64,000 nt of DNA, from NCBI RefSeq assembly GCF_048773025.1, contig NC_133544.1, positions 1,612,001 through 1,676,000 on the forward strand. Reading direction: 5' to 3'. Shown here piece after piece: positions 43,290 to 53,654 of the stretch (within the stretch, counting starts at the first letter, position 1; each line of letters begins with the position of its first letter). Made by a program: the position numbers and the translations under genes. The DNA is from Camelus bactrianus. Lineage: Eukaryota; Chordata; Mammalia; Artiodactyla; Camelidae. The notes under the pieces are model-generated. The model saw nothing but the letters and a program-made list of their open reading frames with translations. It was not told the DNA's origin and made no database searches.

Positions 43290-45168
43290 GTAACACTGAC
43301 AACAGAAGCAGACCCACGGGGTCTAGGTTCTGGAGTTACAAGCACAAGATCTGGAGTAGTAATACTTAAAAGCTAAAAAAACAAAAACAAAAACAAAAAA
43401 GAACACAAATTCTGCAAGAGACTGGAAATTGTGAAACACATCAGAGCAGATTCAGAAAAAAGAACCAAAGGAAAATGTGTAAATCTGAAACATTAGCACA
43501 AATTAGAACCAGAGGACGGGTTTGGCAGCAGGCCTTACGCGGGGAAGAGGGAGGGCCAGAGGCCAGCCCTGCAGGCGCTACCTAGATGACAACGCAGTGA
43601 TGTAAAGGGCGGGGGGCGCCCATTTAAATTGCATCTCCAGGTCAACAGACAAGTAGAAATGTGATTTACAAGCACCCAATAGGCTGGCCAGCTAGGGGCA
43701 CTTCTAACAAAGTTGTACAAGGCGTCAGGAAAGAAAGACTAAAAATTATACAACAGGAAAGTTAGGAGCACCAAGCAAAGAGACATAAACCACGTTCATG
43801 TGCTGGAAGACACAACACAGAGAAGGTGTTAGTTCCTCCAAAATTGTTTTGGCTCCATTAGGTGCCAACTGAAACCCCACAGGACTTGCTTCTGTGCCTC
43901 TGGGAAACCTGACAAGCTGGTCTAAAAGGCACATGGGATTAGAAAGAGCCCGTAACAGCACAGAGCCCCTTCAGGGGGAAGAGCCTGGTGGGGAGCTTGC
44001 TCGGGGCACTGCGACGCAGGGCACCGATGCAGGGACAGGCAGGGGCTTGGGAGCTGACGGCCACTTGCCTTGCGACTGAGGTAGGACCCCAGAGCCTGCA
44101 GAACAATCTTTGCAGTAATAAGGAAAAGTGAATTTGGAGCTGTCCTCACACTCTGCCCAAAATCAACTCCAGGTGGATTTACAGACCTAAGTAACAAAGA
44201 CAAAGCAACAAACTCTGGGAAGATAATACAGGGTAATGACGCCACGCCCCCTGAGTAGGGAAACATTGTTAAGACACTAAAAGCTTCAAGCAAAGAAAGA
44301 TAAATAAATTCAACCCATTAAGCTGACAAACTTCTGTTTGCAGAAGTCCCTGTAAGAGTGAAAAGACAGCCGCGCGATGGGGAAGACACAGCAGCAGAGG
44401 CCCCCGCGAAGGAGGCGCAAGAAATACCTGCAAGGAAAAGGCAGCGTAAGTCTGAACCATCAGAAGACCCCACAGGCACGTCGCGAAGGAAATCCACACG
44501 GCGAATAATGAGCAAGAAGGTGCCTGACCTCATCCGTGGTCAGGGATACACACGCCGGAGCCACAGAAACGAGATCCTGCCACCCGTCCATCAAACGGGC
44601 AGAAACGTAAATGCTGACAATACCAGGAACCCCCATCGACGCTGGCGGCGGTGTCCAACAGACCGTCACTTCGGAAAAGAGTTTGGGTGGCGCACAGCCA
44701 TTTTCGGGCAACGAAACGACACTGGATGATGCACGTGGTAGATTCACAACATTACACACTTACGCACACCCACAGACTGCGTGGCACAGAGTGAATCCTA
44801 ACGTAAACCGCGGGCTTTATTTAATAATGATGTACCAAGAGGGGAGGGTACAGCTCAGCGGTAGAGCACATGCTCAGCATGCAGGAGGTCCTGGGTTCAG
44901 TTCCCAGTCTCTCCGCTAAATAAATAAACAAACAAACAAACCTAATTACCTCCCTGCCAAAGTAAAAAAAGGAAAGGAAAATTTAAAAGTTTTTTGAAAA
45001 ATGTGCTAATACTGACTCACCAGTTGTAACAAACTCACACACTCACACAAGATGCTGGATGGATGTGGGGATGCCCTGCACAACCTGTTCAATTTTTCTG
45101 TAAACCTAGAACTGCTCAAAAAGATAAATAAATGAAGTCTAGTAAGAAAAACAAAAAAACAACAGATT
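43290..45168 (+). mobile_element. Old LINE-1 pieces (5' region, distal ORF2, 3'UTR), GC-shifted
   Basis: The left piece (43290-43545) resembles an L1 5'UTR/ORF1 start (GATTCAGAAAAAAGAACCAA). From about 43640, distal ORF2 words appear: GAGACATAAACCACGTTCAT, GTGCTGGAAGACACAACACA, TTCCTCCAAAATTG, CAAACTTCTGTTTGCAGAAG, TGACAATACCAGGAACCC. The 3'UTR follows: AGAGTGAATCCTAACGTAAA, ATTTTTCTGTAAACCTAGAA, CTGCTCAAAAAGATAAATAA and an A-rich tail. The 44.35-44.75 kb stretch is strongly enriched in G, C and CpG compared with L1 consensus. An (AAAAAC)n run lies at 43374-43400. Interrupted by a SINE at 44839. Confidence 0.72.
44839..45000 (+). mobile_element. Camelid tRNA-Ala-derived SINE
   Basis: GGGGAGGGTACAGCTCAGCG, GTAGAGCACATGCTCAGCAT, GGTCCTGGGTTCAGTTCCC, then the tail AAATAAATAAACAAACAAAC and CCTAATTACCTCCCTGCC. 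Flanked by a diverged duplication ATGTACCAA (44830-44838) and ATGTGCTAA (45001-45009) of the L1 3'UTR word. Confidence 0.92.
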
Positions 45169-45194
45169 GGCATTCTCTAGAAGGGTTGAAGACA

Positions 45195-45770
45195 GGCTCA
45201 CCCCGCGCACCAGTGGATGTGTGCGAGGATGTTCGCAGCAACCCTGGTCAGGGCAGCCAAATCAGGGAGCAACGCAGCTGCTCGTCAGCAGAGGGAATGG
45301 CTGAATAGCCTGTGCTGTCTTCGGGCAACGAAGCGTCACAGAGCCTCGCCCGCCGGTGGACTCCAGCTGGAGAATCAGGGGACGCCAAAATGGTGCTGGA
45401 AGAAGCAATATTGTCAAAACGGGCTGGATGTCACAAGAAAACGGCGGGTGAAAGAAACAAGAAACAAAGGGAAAATCACATTTCATTCCACTTGTATAAA
45501 ACTCACCACCAGGGACAGTGTGCGGAGCCTGCAGGGCTGCTGACTTAGGAGGGGGCCAGACAGAGAACACGGACTGACGGCCCGCGCGGTCCAGAGAGGG
45601 GTCCGCTGGGAGGGAGGGCGGGGGAGCGCGGCGCTGTGCGGAAACACGGCGTTCCGGGCCCTGGCGGTGAGCACACGGTGTGTGCGTTACGCTCGTTCAT
45701 TTGTCCTGCGTTTCTCACTTACGCACCTTTCTGCGTGTTATATCCTACAATAAACTTAGAAAAAAAACGA
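45195..45770 (+). mobile_element. Second old L1 3' end, GC-shifted
   Basis: Words follow a different old L1 terminus: GATGTTCGCAGCAACCCTGG, AGAGGGAATGGCTGAATAGC, GGACGCCAAAATGGTGCTGG, TTCCACTTGTATAAAAC and TATCCTACAATAAACTTAGA with a final A-run. The usual A/T bases are often replaced by G/C (for example CGCTGTGCGGAAACACGGCG). Confidence 0.6.
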
Positions 45771-47556
45771 GCAGAATGCACTTTGTTCTGTGACTTGGTT
45801 TACTCTGAGTGACTCGAGGCACAAACCACCAGCCGCTGCCACCACGCCAGGCCCCAGCCTCGGGCACCTCCGGGGGCTTCTGGGTGCAGGGCCCTGGTCT
45901 CATCCCACAGCTCCCGGCCTGGGTTGGGTGTCGGGTTAGGTCCGGGGGCAGCTGCGGTGCCCCAGGGGACCGGCTGTCCCCTCAGTAGAGGCAGCCCCAC
46001 CCCCACATCGACCACCCTCGCTGTGTGGCCAGGCTTCCCTTCCACAGATGCAGAAGTAAGGTGACTGATGTGGTGTCACTGCCACCCTGGGGGTCCCGCC
46101 ATTCCGCCAGCGCCCACAGCAGGAGCCCTGCACTGGCCGCCAGGAGGCAGCCATCAGGCCCGGGCCGTGCTGATCAATAATTAATCTGAACATTAAAAAG
46201 CGTTGTCTTTGTCTGACAAGGAGCTGATCCCTGCAGTTGTCCGGGAGCGCGGAGGAGCGCGGAGGAGCACGGAGGAGCCTAGGGTCCCTCTCCTGCGTCT
46301 TCTTAGAAAAGCCGTCCCCTCCTGGGTGGGGGAGGGCCTGGCCTGCCGGCTCGGTGGGGTGGCAGCCCCTCCCACCCTCGCTGGGGGCTGCCACGGGAGC
46401 CCACCGCCCGGTGCAAGCGACCCCTGCCCACGGCCCCATCCGCCCTGGGCCTTCAAGGAGCAGCTGGGCGGCGCCCCTGCAGGCGGCCCCTCTGGGACCC
46501 TGTGGGTGGCTTCCTTCTGCTGATGCCCGTCTGCGCTCCATGCAGCATCACGGGCCCCACCGGCCTGAGCCTGGCTCCTGCCCGAGCTGGGCACACCTCC
46601 CTGGGGTGGTGTTCAGACAGGCCGGTCTTCAGACAGGCCTCCTGAAGTCAGAGGAGCGCCTGACTCCAATCCAAGGCTCTTGGGGGGCCTGAGCGGGCAT
46701 CTTACTGGGCGTCTGGGCGTCTGTCTCCATCTGGGTGGGGCCCCTGATGTGCCCTTGTTCAATGCCAAGATGGACCCCAGTGTGTCCCCAGGGGTGGGAA
46801 CAACAGGTCTGAGGCAGGTGGGAGCTGGGGGTGGGTTCAGGGGGCAGGGACGGGGCCCCTCCTCCCGGCCCCCACTCACCCTCATCCCCACTTACCCCTG
46901 AGCCACTGGCGGCAGGGGACACAGAGGGGGGTGGGGGAGCACACCCTGGGACGTGCGGGCTCCAAAATAACTCACTTCTGCCCACCAGCCTAAGCAAAGG
47001 GGACGGAAGGCAGTGTCATCGAGACGCCCGAAGCCGCAACCATAGACCCCTGAACCCTGGCATCTTCGCCCAGCCCTTCCCATGGGACTCACATCCTGGC
47101 GCCCACAGGTGGCTTGGGTTCTTCCAGATGCAGTCCCATCACACAGATGACAAAACCAAGGCCATGGGAGACCCGCAGCACATTGTCACCCCCTCCCCTC
47201 ACTGTGTCTGGAATAAGGTCGCCCTGTGCTGGCAAGGGGCCACCACCCCCCAGCGGGGACCCCGGGCAGACATCGCCACCCGCAGGTGCAGCTTTGGCCA
47301 CCATCTCCCAACAGCACCCGTGTCCCTCCTCTCCTCCCTCAGCGGCACCAGAGTCCTCCATACAGATCCCTCCTCTCTCACCCCTCCCAGTTCTGCTTCC
47401 CACAGCTGCTTCCGACATGTGTCCTCCCTAGCCCTTCAGACACGCCGGCTACCTGGGGGCGCGTGGCTACGGACACACACCGTGCTGCCCCCTTGGCCAC
47501 AGCTGGACCCCCGTCGCCCATCACTCACTGACGGCTTCAGCACCTGGGTCGCCCAT
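45771..47556. other. GC-rich unique sequence with an AT-rich core at 46145-46230
   Basis: No gene recognised. At 46145-46230, TGCTGATCAATAATTAATCTG, ACATTAAAAAGCG and TTGTCTTTGTCTGACAAGGA form a small AT-rich, repeat-free core with PBX- and homeodomain-like words. At 46245-46278 a 10-bp unit (GCGCGGAGGA) is repeated about three times. The 258-codon frame at 46831-47607 has no domain and is rejected. Confidence 0.45.
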
Positions 47557-47870
47557 TGCTGTGGGCTACGCTGGGTTCCTCCCCAGATTCACGCGCTGGA
47601 GTCCTGACCCCCAGGAACTCAGAATGTGACTGTACTTAGAGGCAGGCCCTTTAAGGAGGCAGTCAGGTTAAACGGGGTCCCTGGGGTGGGCCCTCTGCCA
47701 TCTGACTGGTGTCCTCGTGAGAAGAGATGAAGACACGGACACACACAGAGGGATGCCCCTGTGAGGACTCAGGCAGAAGACGGCCATCTGCCGGCCAAGG
47801 AGAGAGGCCTCGGAATCCGCCACCCAGTCTGCGACGTTTGCCACGGCGGCCCAAACAAACGAGTAACACA
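47557..47870 (+). mobile_element. Fossil solo LTR, MST/MLT1-like
   Basis: Starts TGCTGTGGGCTACGCTGGGT, continues GGAGTCCTGACCCCCAGGAA, CTCAGAATGTGACTGTACTT, GGGTGGGCCCTCTGCC, TGACTGGTGTCCTCGTGAGA, GAAGACGGCCATCTGCCGGC and CAAGGAGAGAGGCCTCGG, and ends CACCCAGTCTGCGACG to GAGTAACACA. This is the full order of a MaLR LTR of the MST/MLT1 group. It is close to full length, old, and without internal sequence. Confidence 0.75.
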
Positions 47871-48739
47871 CTTGCTGTCTCAGCAACTGCGCAGCGGTAC
47901 ACCCACCTGTGCCCTGACCCCTCTGCTCTAATGACCATTGTCCCTCCCGCGGCTGCAGTCAGAACCAACAAACCCATCCCTCTGGCCCCCCGCCTGCTGT
48001 GTCCACCTCTGAGGACCGCCTCCCACGTTTCTCACTGCACGACCCTGACCACTCACCTCCTGCAAGTCTGACCCCTTACCTGCTCAGTCTTCCTCCCCTA
48101 CCCTCCTCTCACCGCTGGAGTTGGTGCCTGTGGCCATCAGAGGACCCCTCCCTCCCATTCTCCAGGAAAAATGCCATCCTCCCAACATCACCACTGTATC
48201 ACTGGGCAAGATATGAGAGCCTGCTCTTTCCAGGTGTCGTCCAGCAGTCCCCCTGGACTGGGACCCTTGACAGCAGGGAACAAGGTGGCTCCACGTTTGC
48301 CCACCCTCTGCCCACAGATGGTTCCTGACTCCAGTGTGGCCAGCAGAGCCCAAGCAGAGTACAGCGGTTCCACCAAGCTGAGAGGCAGAGACCAGGGTTC
48401 AGGCTGCTGGGGTGGGGTTTCGGAGAGAAGAGCCAGAGGTCAGTACAGGGTTCCCCCAAAAGTTCTTGGTCAAGGGCTGGGCTGTGCATGTGGAAGGCAG
48501 TTCACAGCGCCCTTGCCTAGGGCAAATGAAAGTCTTAGAGGCTAAGTGATGCTGGAAGATGGTGGAAGTCTGGACCAACCAGAGGGGAGGGTCTCAGCCG
48601 ACGACCAGAGCCAAAGCCAAGACACCAGGGTGGCCACACCTCACAGGAGACCCATTCTAGACAGAGCCAGCACTAGGCCCCACAAGGCCACAAGGGGCAC
48701 CAGTTGGGGACAGTTTGACCACGTTAGAGGCTGGGGAAA
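47871..48739. other. GC-rich unique sequence
   Basis: No gene recognised. The C/T-rich stretch at 47920-48120 is vaguely L2-like (CTGACCACTCACCTCCTGCA) but not convincing. Confidence 0.4.
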
Positions 48740-49109
48740 CCCTTGAGGCTTTCCAGGACCTGCTGTCACAAAGCACTGAAACCAGGCTACACATGTTCAG
48801 GCAGGCATCCAGCTGGAACAAAAATCAGTATCCTTCAGAGGAAGACAGCAGAATCCAGAGATTCTACAGTGTATTGCTTCCAATGGCCAGTGTGCAATTA
48901 AAAACTGTTAGGCAAACAAAAGAAAAAAATTACTTTAAAAGAGAGACTACAGAGATGTCCACGGCTGAAATAACAATACTCAGTGACTAGTTATGGCATC
49001 TCAGTAGAAAAACATAAATGTAAACAGGAATGAGAGAGTATTTCCAGAACAGAAAAATACAACATCTGAATTTTTTTTTTATCACTGGATAAGTTTAACA
49101 ACAGATTGG

Positions 49110-49259
49110 TGGGAGGGTGGAGCTCAGTGACAGAGTGTGTGCTTAGCATGCACGAGGTCCTGGGTTCAATCCCCAGTGCCTCCATTTTAAAAAAATTTTT
49201 TTAATAAATAAATAAATAAACCTAATTACCCCTCCCAAAAAGATATTGAAAAAAAAAAA
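49110..49259 (+). mobile_element. Camelid tRNA-Ala-derived SINE
   Basis: Carries GGGAGGGTGGAGCTCAGTGA, GTGTGCTTAGCATGCACGAG, GTCCTGGGTTCAATCCCCAG, then an A/T tail with AATAAATAAATAAATAAACC and CCTAATTACCCCTCCC. It is flanked by the duplication AGATTGG at 49103-49109 and 49260-49266. One of the better-preserved tRNA-like heads. Confidence 0.93.
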
Positions 49260-49352
49260 AGATTGGAGATTGTAGAAGAGTCAGTAAGCTCGAAGGCAGG
49301 ACCATAGAAATTATTTGATCTAAGAGCAAAGAGATCAAAGACTTTTAGGACA

Positions 49353-49893
49353 TGAAAATTATTCGTATTAAGCATGTCTTTTTTATTCTGGTGCTTTTAT
49401 TCTGGTGACATCTGGGGCCCTTGGTGACCTTGGAGAGATTCCCCTCCCGGGGCCAGTCAATCCTAAGAGACAGTAAATGACTCCAGTGCATTGCTCATAT
49501 ATAAACAGACCAGTCCAGAGCCCACACCCCAGCCACCACCTTCACCGGGCGCTCACACTCTGACCCAGTCCTCCTCTGCCCTGATCACCCCCAAGGGCAG
49601 GCACCAGACAACTGGGCAACCCTATGCCCCAGAACCCCATGAAATTATTCAAACAAGCTGGTCCTGAGCCTGCTGGCCCGGCCTTGCCCTTCCCGTGGAA
49701 ACCACTGTTAAGGCTGCTACCCACAACCTCCCGATGTCCTCAGCCCCCCGACCAGACCTGGTGCTTCCCTGTGCGGCCCTGCGTGGGAAGCCAGGCCCCC
49801 TTTCTCCTGGGGTCTGTGAGTAACAAGCTCTCTCTCCAATGGGGTCTCACCATCTGGCGGCCTCACCACGCTTGAATACTAATAAAACCCACA
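49353..49893 (+). mobile_element. LTR-like insertion in the L1, 541 bp
   Basis: It begins TG (TGAAAATTATTCGTATT) and ends CA (AATAAAACCCACA), with a TATA-like ATATATAAAC near 49498 and an AATAAA hexamer 13 bases before the end, as in a solo LTR. Perfect 10-bp direct repeats TTTTAGGACA flank it (49343-49352 and 49894-49903), and the L1 reads continuously across one copy. There is no poly(A) tail. A 10-bp duplication is longer than the 4-6 bp usual for retroviral integration, so the family is open. Orientation is tentative. Confidence 0.55.
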
Positions 49894-50105
49894 TTTTAGG
49901 ACAGTGCCTCAATGGCCTGAGGTGGCCTAAGAGGTACATGTACCTGGAATTAAGAAAGAAGAGAGAAGGAAAGCAGGTGGGAAAAATATTTGAAGACCTG
50001 ATGGCCAAATACTCTGAAAAGTATTGTCAAAGCATAAAATACTTTTGGAAAAGAAGAGAACATCAATTACAGATTTGAGAATTTCAGCAAAGCCCCAACA
50101 GGATG

Positions 50106-50106
50106 A

Positions 50107-50138
<32 letters not shown>

Positions 50139-50147
50139 GCACACACC
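50106..50147. repeat. (CA)n microsatellite
   Basis: ACACACACACACACAC run of about 25 bases followed by GCACACGCGCACACACC, grown inside the L1 ORF1 remnant after AGGATGAA. Confidence 0.92.
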
Positions 50148-50310
50148 CCTAAGCACATCATAGTCAAACCACTGAAATCCAGTGATAAAGAGAAAATTTT
50201 AAGAAACCAGAGAGGGAAAAATAAAACAAGCGTATTGCTCCTGCAACGCCTCTCTCTCCCACACTATCAATTCCCCACCCTCTACTTGTTCACTCTTTTT
50301 ACATACAATT

Positions 50311-50392
50311 GCTTTTTCAGTGGAGGCCCTGGGGATTGAACTCAGGACCTCGTGCATGCTGAGCATGTCCTCGCTTTCCCTCCTCCTCCCCC
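50311..50392 (-). mobile_element. Short camelid SINE (head only, antisense)
   Basis: GCCCTGGGGATTGAACTCAG, GACCTCGTGCATGCTGAGCA then TGTCCTCGC and CCCTCCTCC: the tRNA-derived head in reverse with a degraded A box and almost no tail (only CTTTTTCAG). It is bounded by a 7-bp duplication TACAATT (50304-50310 and 50393-50399), so the short form seems to be what was inserted or what remains after tail loss. Confidence 0.75.
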
Positions 50393-50479
50393 TACAATTA
50401 TTTCTTAATATTATCCTTCTGTCACATCTCCTCAGTGTTGTCCCCATTTCTTCACTCTCTTTCCTTGAAAGGCATTATC

Positions 50480-50950
50480 TTCTGAGACGATGATGACAGC
50501 GATGACACAGTGACCACAGTGATGACAATGATGATGATGATGGTGGTGATGGTGAAGACAACAATGATAATTGTGATGACAATGAGGACGGTGGTGGTGT
50601 AATGATGACGGTGATGATGATGGTGATGATAATGGTGGTGATGGTGGTGGTGGTGGTAGTGATGGTGGTAATGATGGTGGTGGTGATGGTGGTGGTGATG
50701 GTAGTGATGATGGTGATGATGATGGTGATGATGGTGGTGATGGTGGTGATGGTGGTGATGGTAGTGATGATGGTGATGATGGTGGTGATGGTGATGATGG
50801 TGCTGATGGTGGTGATGGTGGTGATGATGGTGGTGATGGTGGTGGTGACGATGATGACAGTGATGGTGATGACAGTGACAGTGATGATGATGGTGGTAGT
50901 GATGACGATGTTGACAACAACAATGCTGATAATGATGACGATGATAGTCA
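50480..50950. repeat. Long TGG/TGA (GATGGT-type) trinucleotide tract
   Basis: About 470 bases of imperfect GATGGTGGTGATGATG units, nearly free of C on the plus strand. Because unit length is a multiple of three, most frames stay open (poly-His, poly-Ser/Pro, poly-Thr/Ile and poly-Met/Val runs), none of which is a gene. Asymmetric strand composition (G versus C) is pronounced. Confidence 0.92.
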
Positions 50951-51290
50951 TCTTTTATTAGGCACCAACTGCATGCTGAGTACTTCCCATGCATCGATTC
51001 ATTTGATCCTCACAACCATTCAGAAAGATAAATGATATTTAACTCCCTCCATGGAGGAACAAACAGACTTCTCAATATTAAATGTTCACCAGAGTGACAC
51101 AGAGCCAACCTTGGGGCTCAAGCCAGGCCTTACGACAGAGCATTGGCGAAGGGCTGGGGTGCAGGAAACATTCATCACTGTTCTCTGAATTCTCTCAGCC
51201 AGTCTGGCACGACCACCATTTTACCAATGAGGAGAGGGGGCCCCAGGGGGGCTAAGTGACTAAACAAGGGTTAGCACTCCGTCAGCGAGG
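50951..51290 (-). mobile_element. MIR-family antisense fragments
   Basis: First fragment about 50951-51130: GCACCAACTGCATGCTGAGT, GATTCATTTGATCCTCACAA, CCTTGGGGCTCAAGCCAGGC. Second about 51190-51290: ACCACCATTTTACCAATGAG and GGGCTAAGTGACTAAAC. Both follow the antisense MIR pattern and are much diverged. Confidence 0.6.
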
Positions 51291-51930
51291 GGCAGGCACA
51301 GTGAGAGGCAGCATCATGCTGGAGAAGGGAGGCAGGCAGGGGCTCCGCCACCTCACAGCTTCACCCACCTTACGTGAGGTTAGGGAGCTGCACTGAGTGC
51401 CAGGCACCCACTGAATGCTCAGTCAACCCCATGGAGTGCCAGGCTCCTTGCCCAGTGCTCCTGCCCCTTCTGGCCCAACCTCCAGGACCATGCATGGGCT
51501 CAGACCATGCCCCAGCCCAGGCCAGGGTATCAGGGGCAGACCTGGGAGAGAGGAGCCGGGTGGACCTGAGACCGGGCATCCCACCGCAGCCACCTGGGCA
51601 GCCCAGCAAGCCGCAAAATGGTTAAGACCTCCCAGCCCTGCAGAATTGGCTCATTATCATTTCTAATACCGATCAATACTCACCAGGCATCTGACAAAGA
51701 CAGCCGGTTTGCAGCCCCCTTCCCTGCCCCGCACAACATAAAAGACCCCCTGAGCCTTGCTGGCCCCACTCTCTCGCTCAGGCCAACGCCCCTTCTGCAG
51801 GCCCCACCTCCACGCTGCTCTGCAAGATGCAGATCGATCGGCCATCATTGATCACCCTCCTCCCCCCACCCCCACCAACCCTGTCGCCCCTCCCCCATCG
51901 CAGTCCCTGCCTCCCAGGTAGGTGGGGGGC
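51291..51930. other. GC-rich unique sequence
   Basis: No gene recognised. A short AT-rich piece at 51640-51685 (GGCTCATTATCATTTC, ATACCGATCAATACTC) is repeat-free and may belong to the candidate element to the right. Confidence 0.4.
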
Positions 51931-52215
51931 CTCTTGAAAGGCCCTGATTGCTCTGAGGCCAGAGCCTCTGTTGCCGTGAGGGGCTGCCAACCCAGCACAT
52001 GCTGCCCGCCAGCCAGCTTTGTCTGCAGTAATAACAACAGGATTTCTCTTCATTTCAGCAGAGAGACTAATTTATCATGCCTGGTGCTGATAATCTGCTG
52101 CCCGGGGCTGGCCAGGCTGGGGGGATAACTGGAGGCCAGTGAATACAGAATTAGTGTGATCAGATCTCTCTGGGCCTCGAACAAAAACTGCATTAGGCTC
52201 CTTAAGAGCGAGTCT
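51931..52215. promoter_or_regulatory. Candidate conserved non-coding element
   Basis: Contains GCCCTGATTGCTCTGAGGCC, CAGTAATAACAACAGGATTT, GAGACTAATTTATCATGCC, GCTGATAATCTGC, ACAGAATTAGTGTGATCAGA and AAACTGCATTAGGC. Several TAAT cores, a SOX-like AACAACAG and a TGATAATC word in repeat-free DNA. The strongest candidate enhancer in the right half by motif clustering. Confidence 0.4.
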
Positions 52216-52804
52216 CCATCATCACCAACGTACAAAGGGGCAAGACGGAGGGATGGGCCCCCAGAAAGGCAGCACCGCTCGTCTTCTTGCTGCCAAAGAC
52301 AGAGGAGGGTGCAGCGCGGAGTCCCAGGCTGGGATCCCTTAGGCAAATCACCCGCCAGCCTGACCTCGGTTTCCCACGGGGACACTGTCCTCAGGGGCTG
52401 CCGGGCACACTAGAAGAGAGAGTAATGCGAAGGGTCTGTACTTGAGCCTAGCACAGGGTACCTGGTCTGTAAACAGTGGCTTGACAGCTCAATTGTCCAC
52501 ATGGACAATGACACTTGGCACAAGGCCTGCACATTGTGGGCGTCACATCCATGCAGGGCACTTGCAGCTGGCCGGCAGGTGTACACCCCACAGCCATGTC
52601 AGTGATGAGAGGCACTGTCGGCCCACCAGAGGCCACCACGCCTAGGGATGCTCCCTGCAAACCCGGGGCAGGTGTCCTGCGCCTGCCGGGGGCGGAGGGC
52701 AGAGTTGCCAAGGGACACCCGGCCGGTCGATGCCCACCTGTGTCGGGAGTCGCGGAGGGCTCGGTAGAACATCTCAACAAACGCTCCTAGACAGACGGGC
52801 CGCG
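52216..52804. other. GC-rich unique sequence
   Basis: No gene or repeat recognised. Confidence 0.4.
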
Positions 52805-52960
52805 GCGAGCTGGAAGTCGATCAAACACCATTAAATACCACACAGCCAAGGCCGCGGCTGCATCACAGCAAAGCAAATAAATAGCAGCCCCCACCAGGAG
52901 CTGGGCAGCCCCTCAATTTATGCCGCCCGCCCCCAGAAAACTTGGTTAGGTCCCTGCCCG
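52805..52960. promoter_or_regulatory. Candidate conserved non-coding element
   Basis: Contains GATCAAACACCATTAAATAC, CAGCAAAGCAAATAAATAGC and CCTCAATTTATGCCGCC. It is AT-richer than its flanks, repeat-free, and carries GATCAAA (TCF-like) and TTTATG (HOX/CDX-like) words. Confidence 0.33.
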
Positions 52961-53654
52961 TGATGCTCAGGATTAGCAGGTGCCTTTGGAGGACAGCCAA
53001 GCGGGTGAGGGGGATCGCAGCCTGCCGGGGGCAGGGGCCCGGGGGACATGGCCTCCCTCCAAGAAGGGACGGGGCGGTAATCCCCCTTTAGCATGCAGCC
53101 GGGAGGTCCACCACCAGGCCTAACTGACGCCGCCCCTCAGTGGCGTCCTATTGTTCCCCCTCCAAGCGACAGAGGATGCACCACTCGGCACGTTTCAATC
53201 TAAATGCAGATGCGGGTCCAGCAGGAGCCACCGTCCACACCCACTTGGGCAGGAGGACCGACAGGGAGGAGGGGCCCAGAGACCTGGGCAGGGGGCAGCA
53301 CCAGCCCGGGGTGGGGGTGAGGGCTTGGACCCGCTTCACGTCAGCCACCGTCAGCAGGGTCTGGAGGCAGTAGCAGCAGGGGCAGAGGGCCAGGTGCCTG
53401 GAATGGGCGTCCGCCACATTCCCCTAGCGCTGCGCTGCCTGCCCAGGGCCCGCAGCGCCCCTCATAGCCGCTCCCCCTGTGGCTGCAGCCCCATGGAGGA
53501 GGCCGCCCCATGTCCACTGCCCGCTACCTTCTCTCAGCATCATCATGGGCCCCACCCTGCTTACTGCCCCTCTCTGTGAGTCTCACAGTCAAACTCCTGG
53601 AATAAGAACCTGGCAGTCTGGCCAGAAGCCAGGCATCTGGACCCCCTGATGGGC
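52961..53654. other. GC-rich unique sequence
   Basis: No gene recognised; the 142-codon frame at 53151-53579 has no domain. Confidence 0.4.

Larger units (their letters stand above)
48740..50240 (+). mobile_element. L1 5' region and ORF1 remnant, triply interrupted
   Basis: Left part: GTGTGCAATTAAAAACTGTT, AGAAGAGTCAGTAAGCTCGA and GGCAGGACCATAGAAATTAT, typical of the L1 region around the start of ORF1. Right part from 49904: GTGCCTCAATGGCCTGAGG, CATGTACCTGGAATTAAGAA, GGGAAAAATATTTGAAGACC, CAAAGCCCCAACAGGATGAA and AAGCACATCATAGTCAAACC, which is ORF1. It is split by a SINE (49110), an LTR-like insertion (49353) and a CA tract (50106). No open ORF1 survives. Confidence 0.72.

Noticed and set aside
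44358-44729. Arg/Lys-rich 123-codon frame resembling a basic nuclear protein
   Set aside because: The underlying DNA follows L1 distal ORF2 order with a GC shift; the basic composition comes from A-rich L1 codons.
46831-47607. 258-codon plus-strand frame
   Set aside because: Low-complexity Pro/Ser/His composition, crosses into a fossil LTR at 47557, no family match recognised.
50432-50994. Poly-His, Ser/Pro, Thr/Ile and Met/Val frames of 119-180 codons
   Set aside because: Direct translations of the TGG/TGA simple repeat in different frames.
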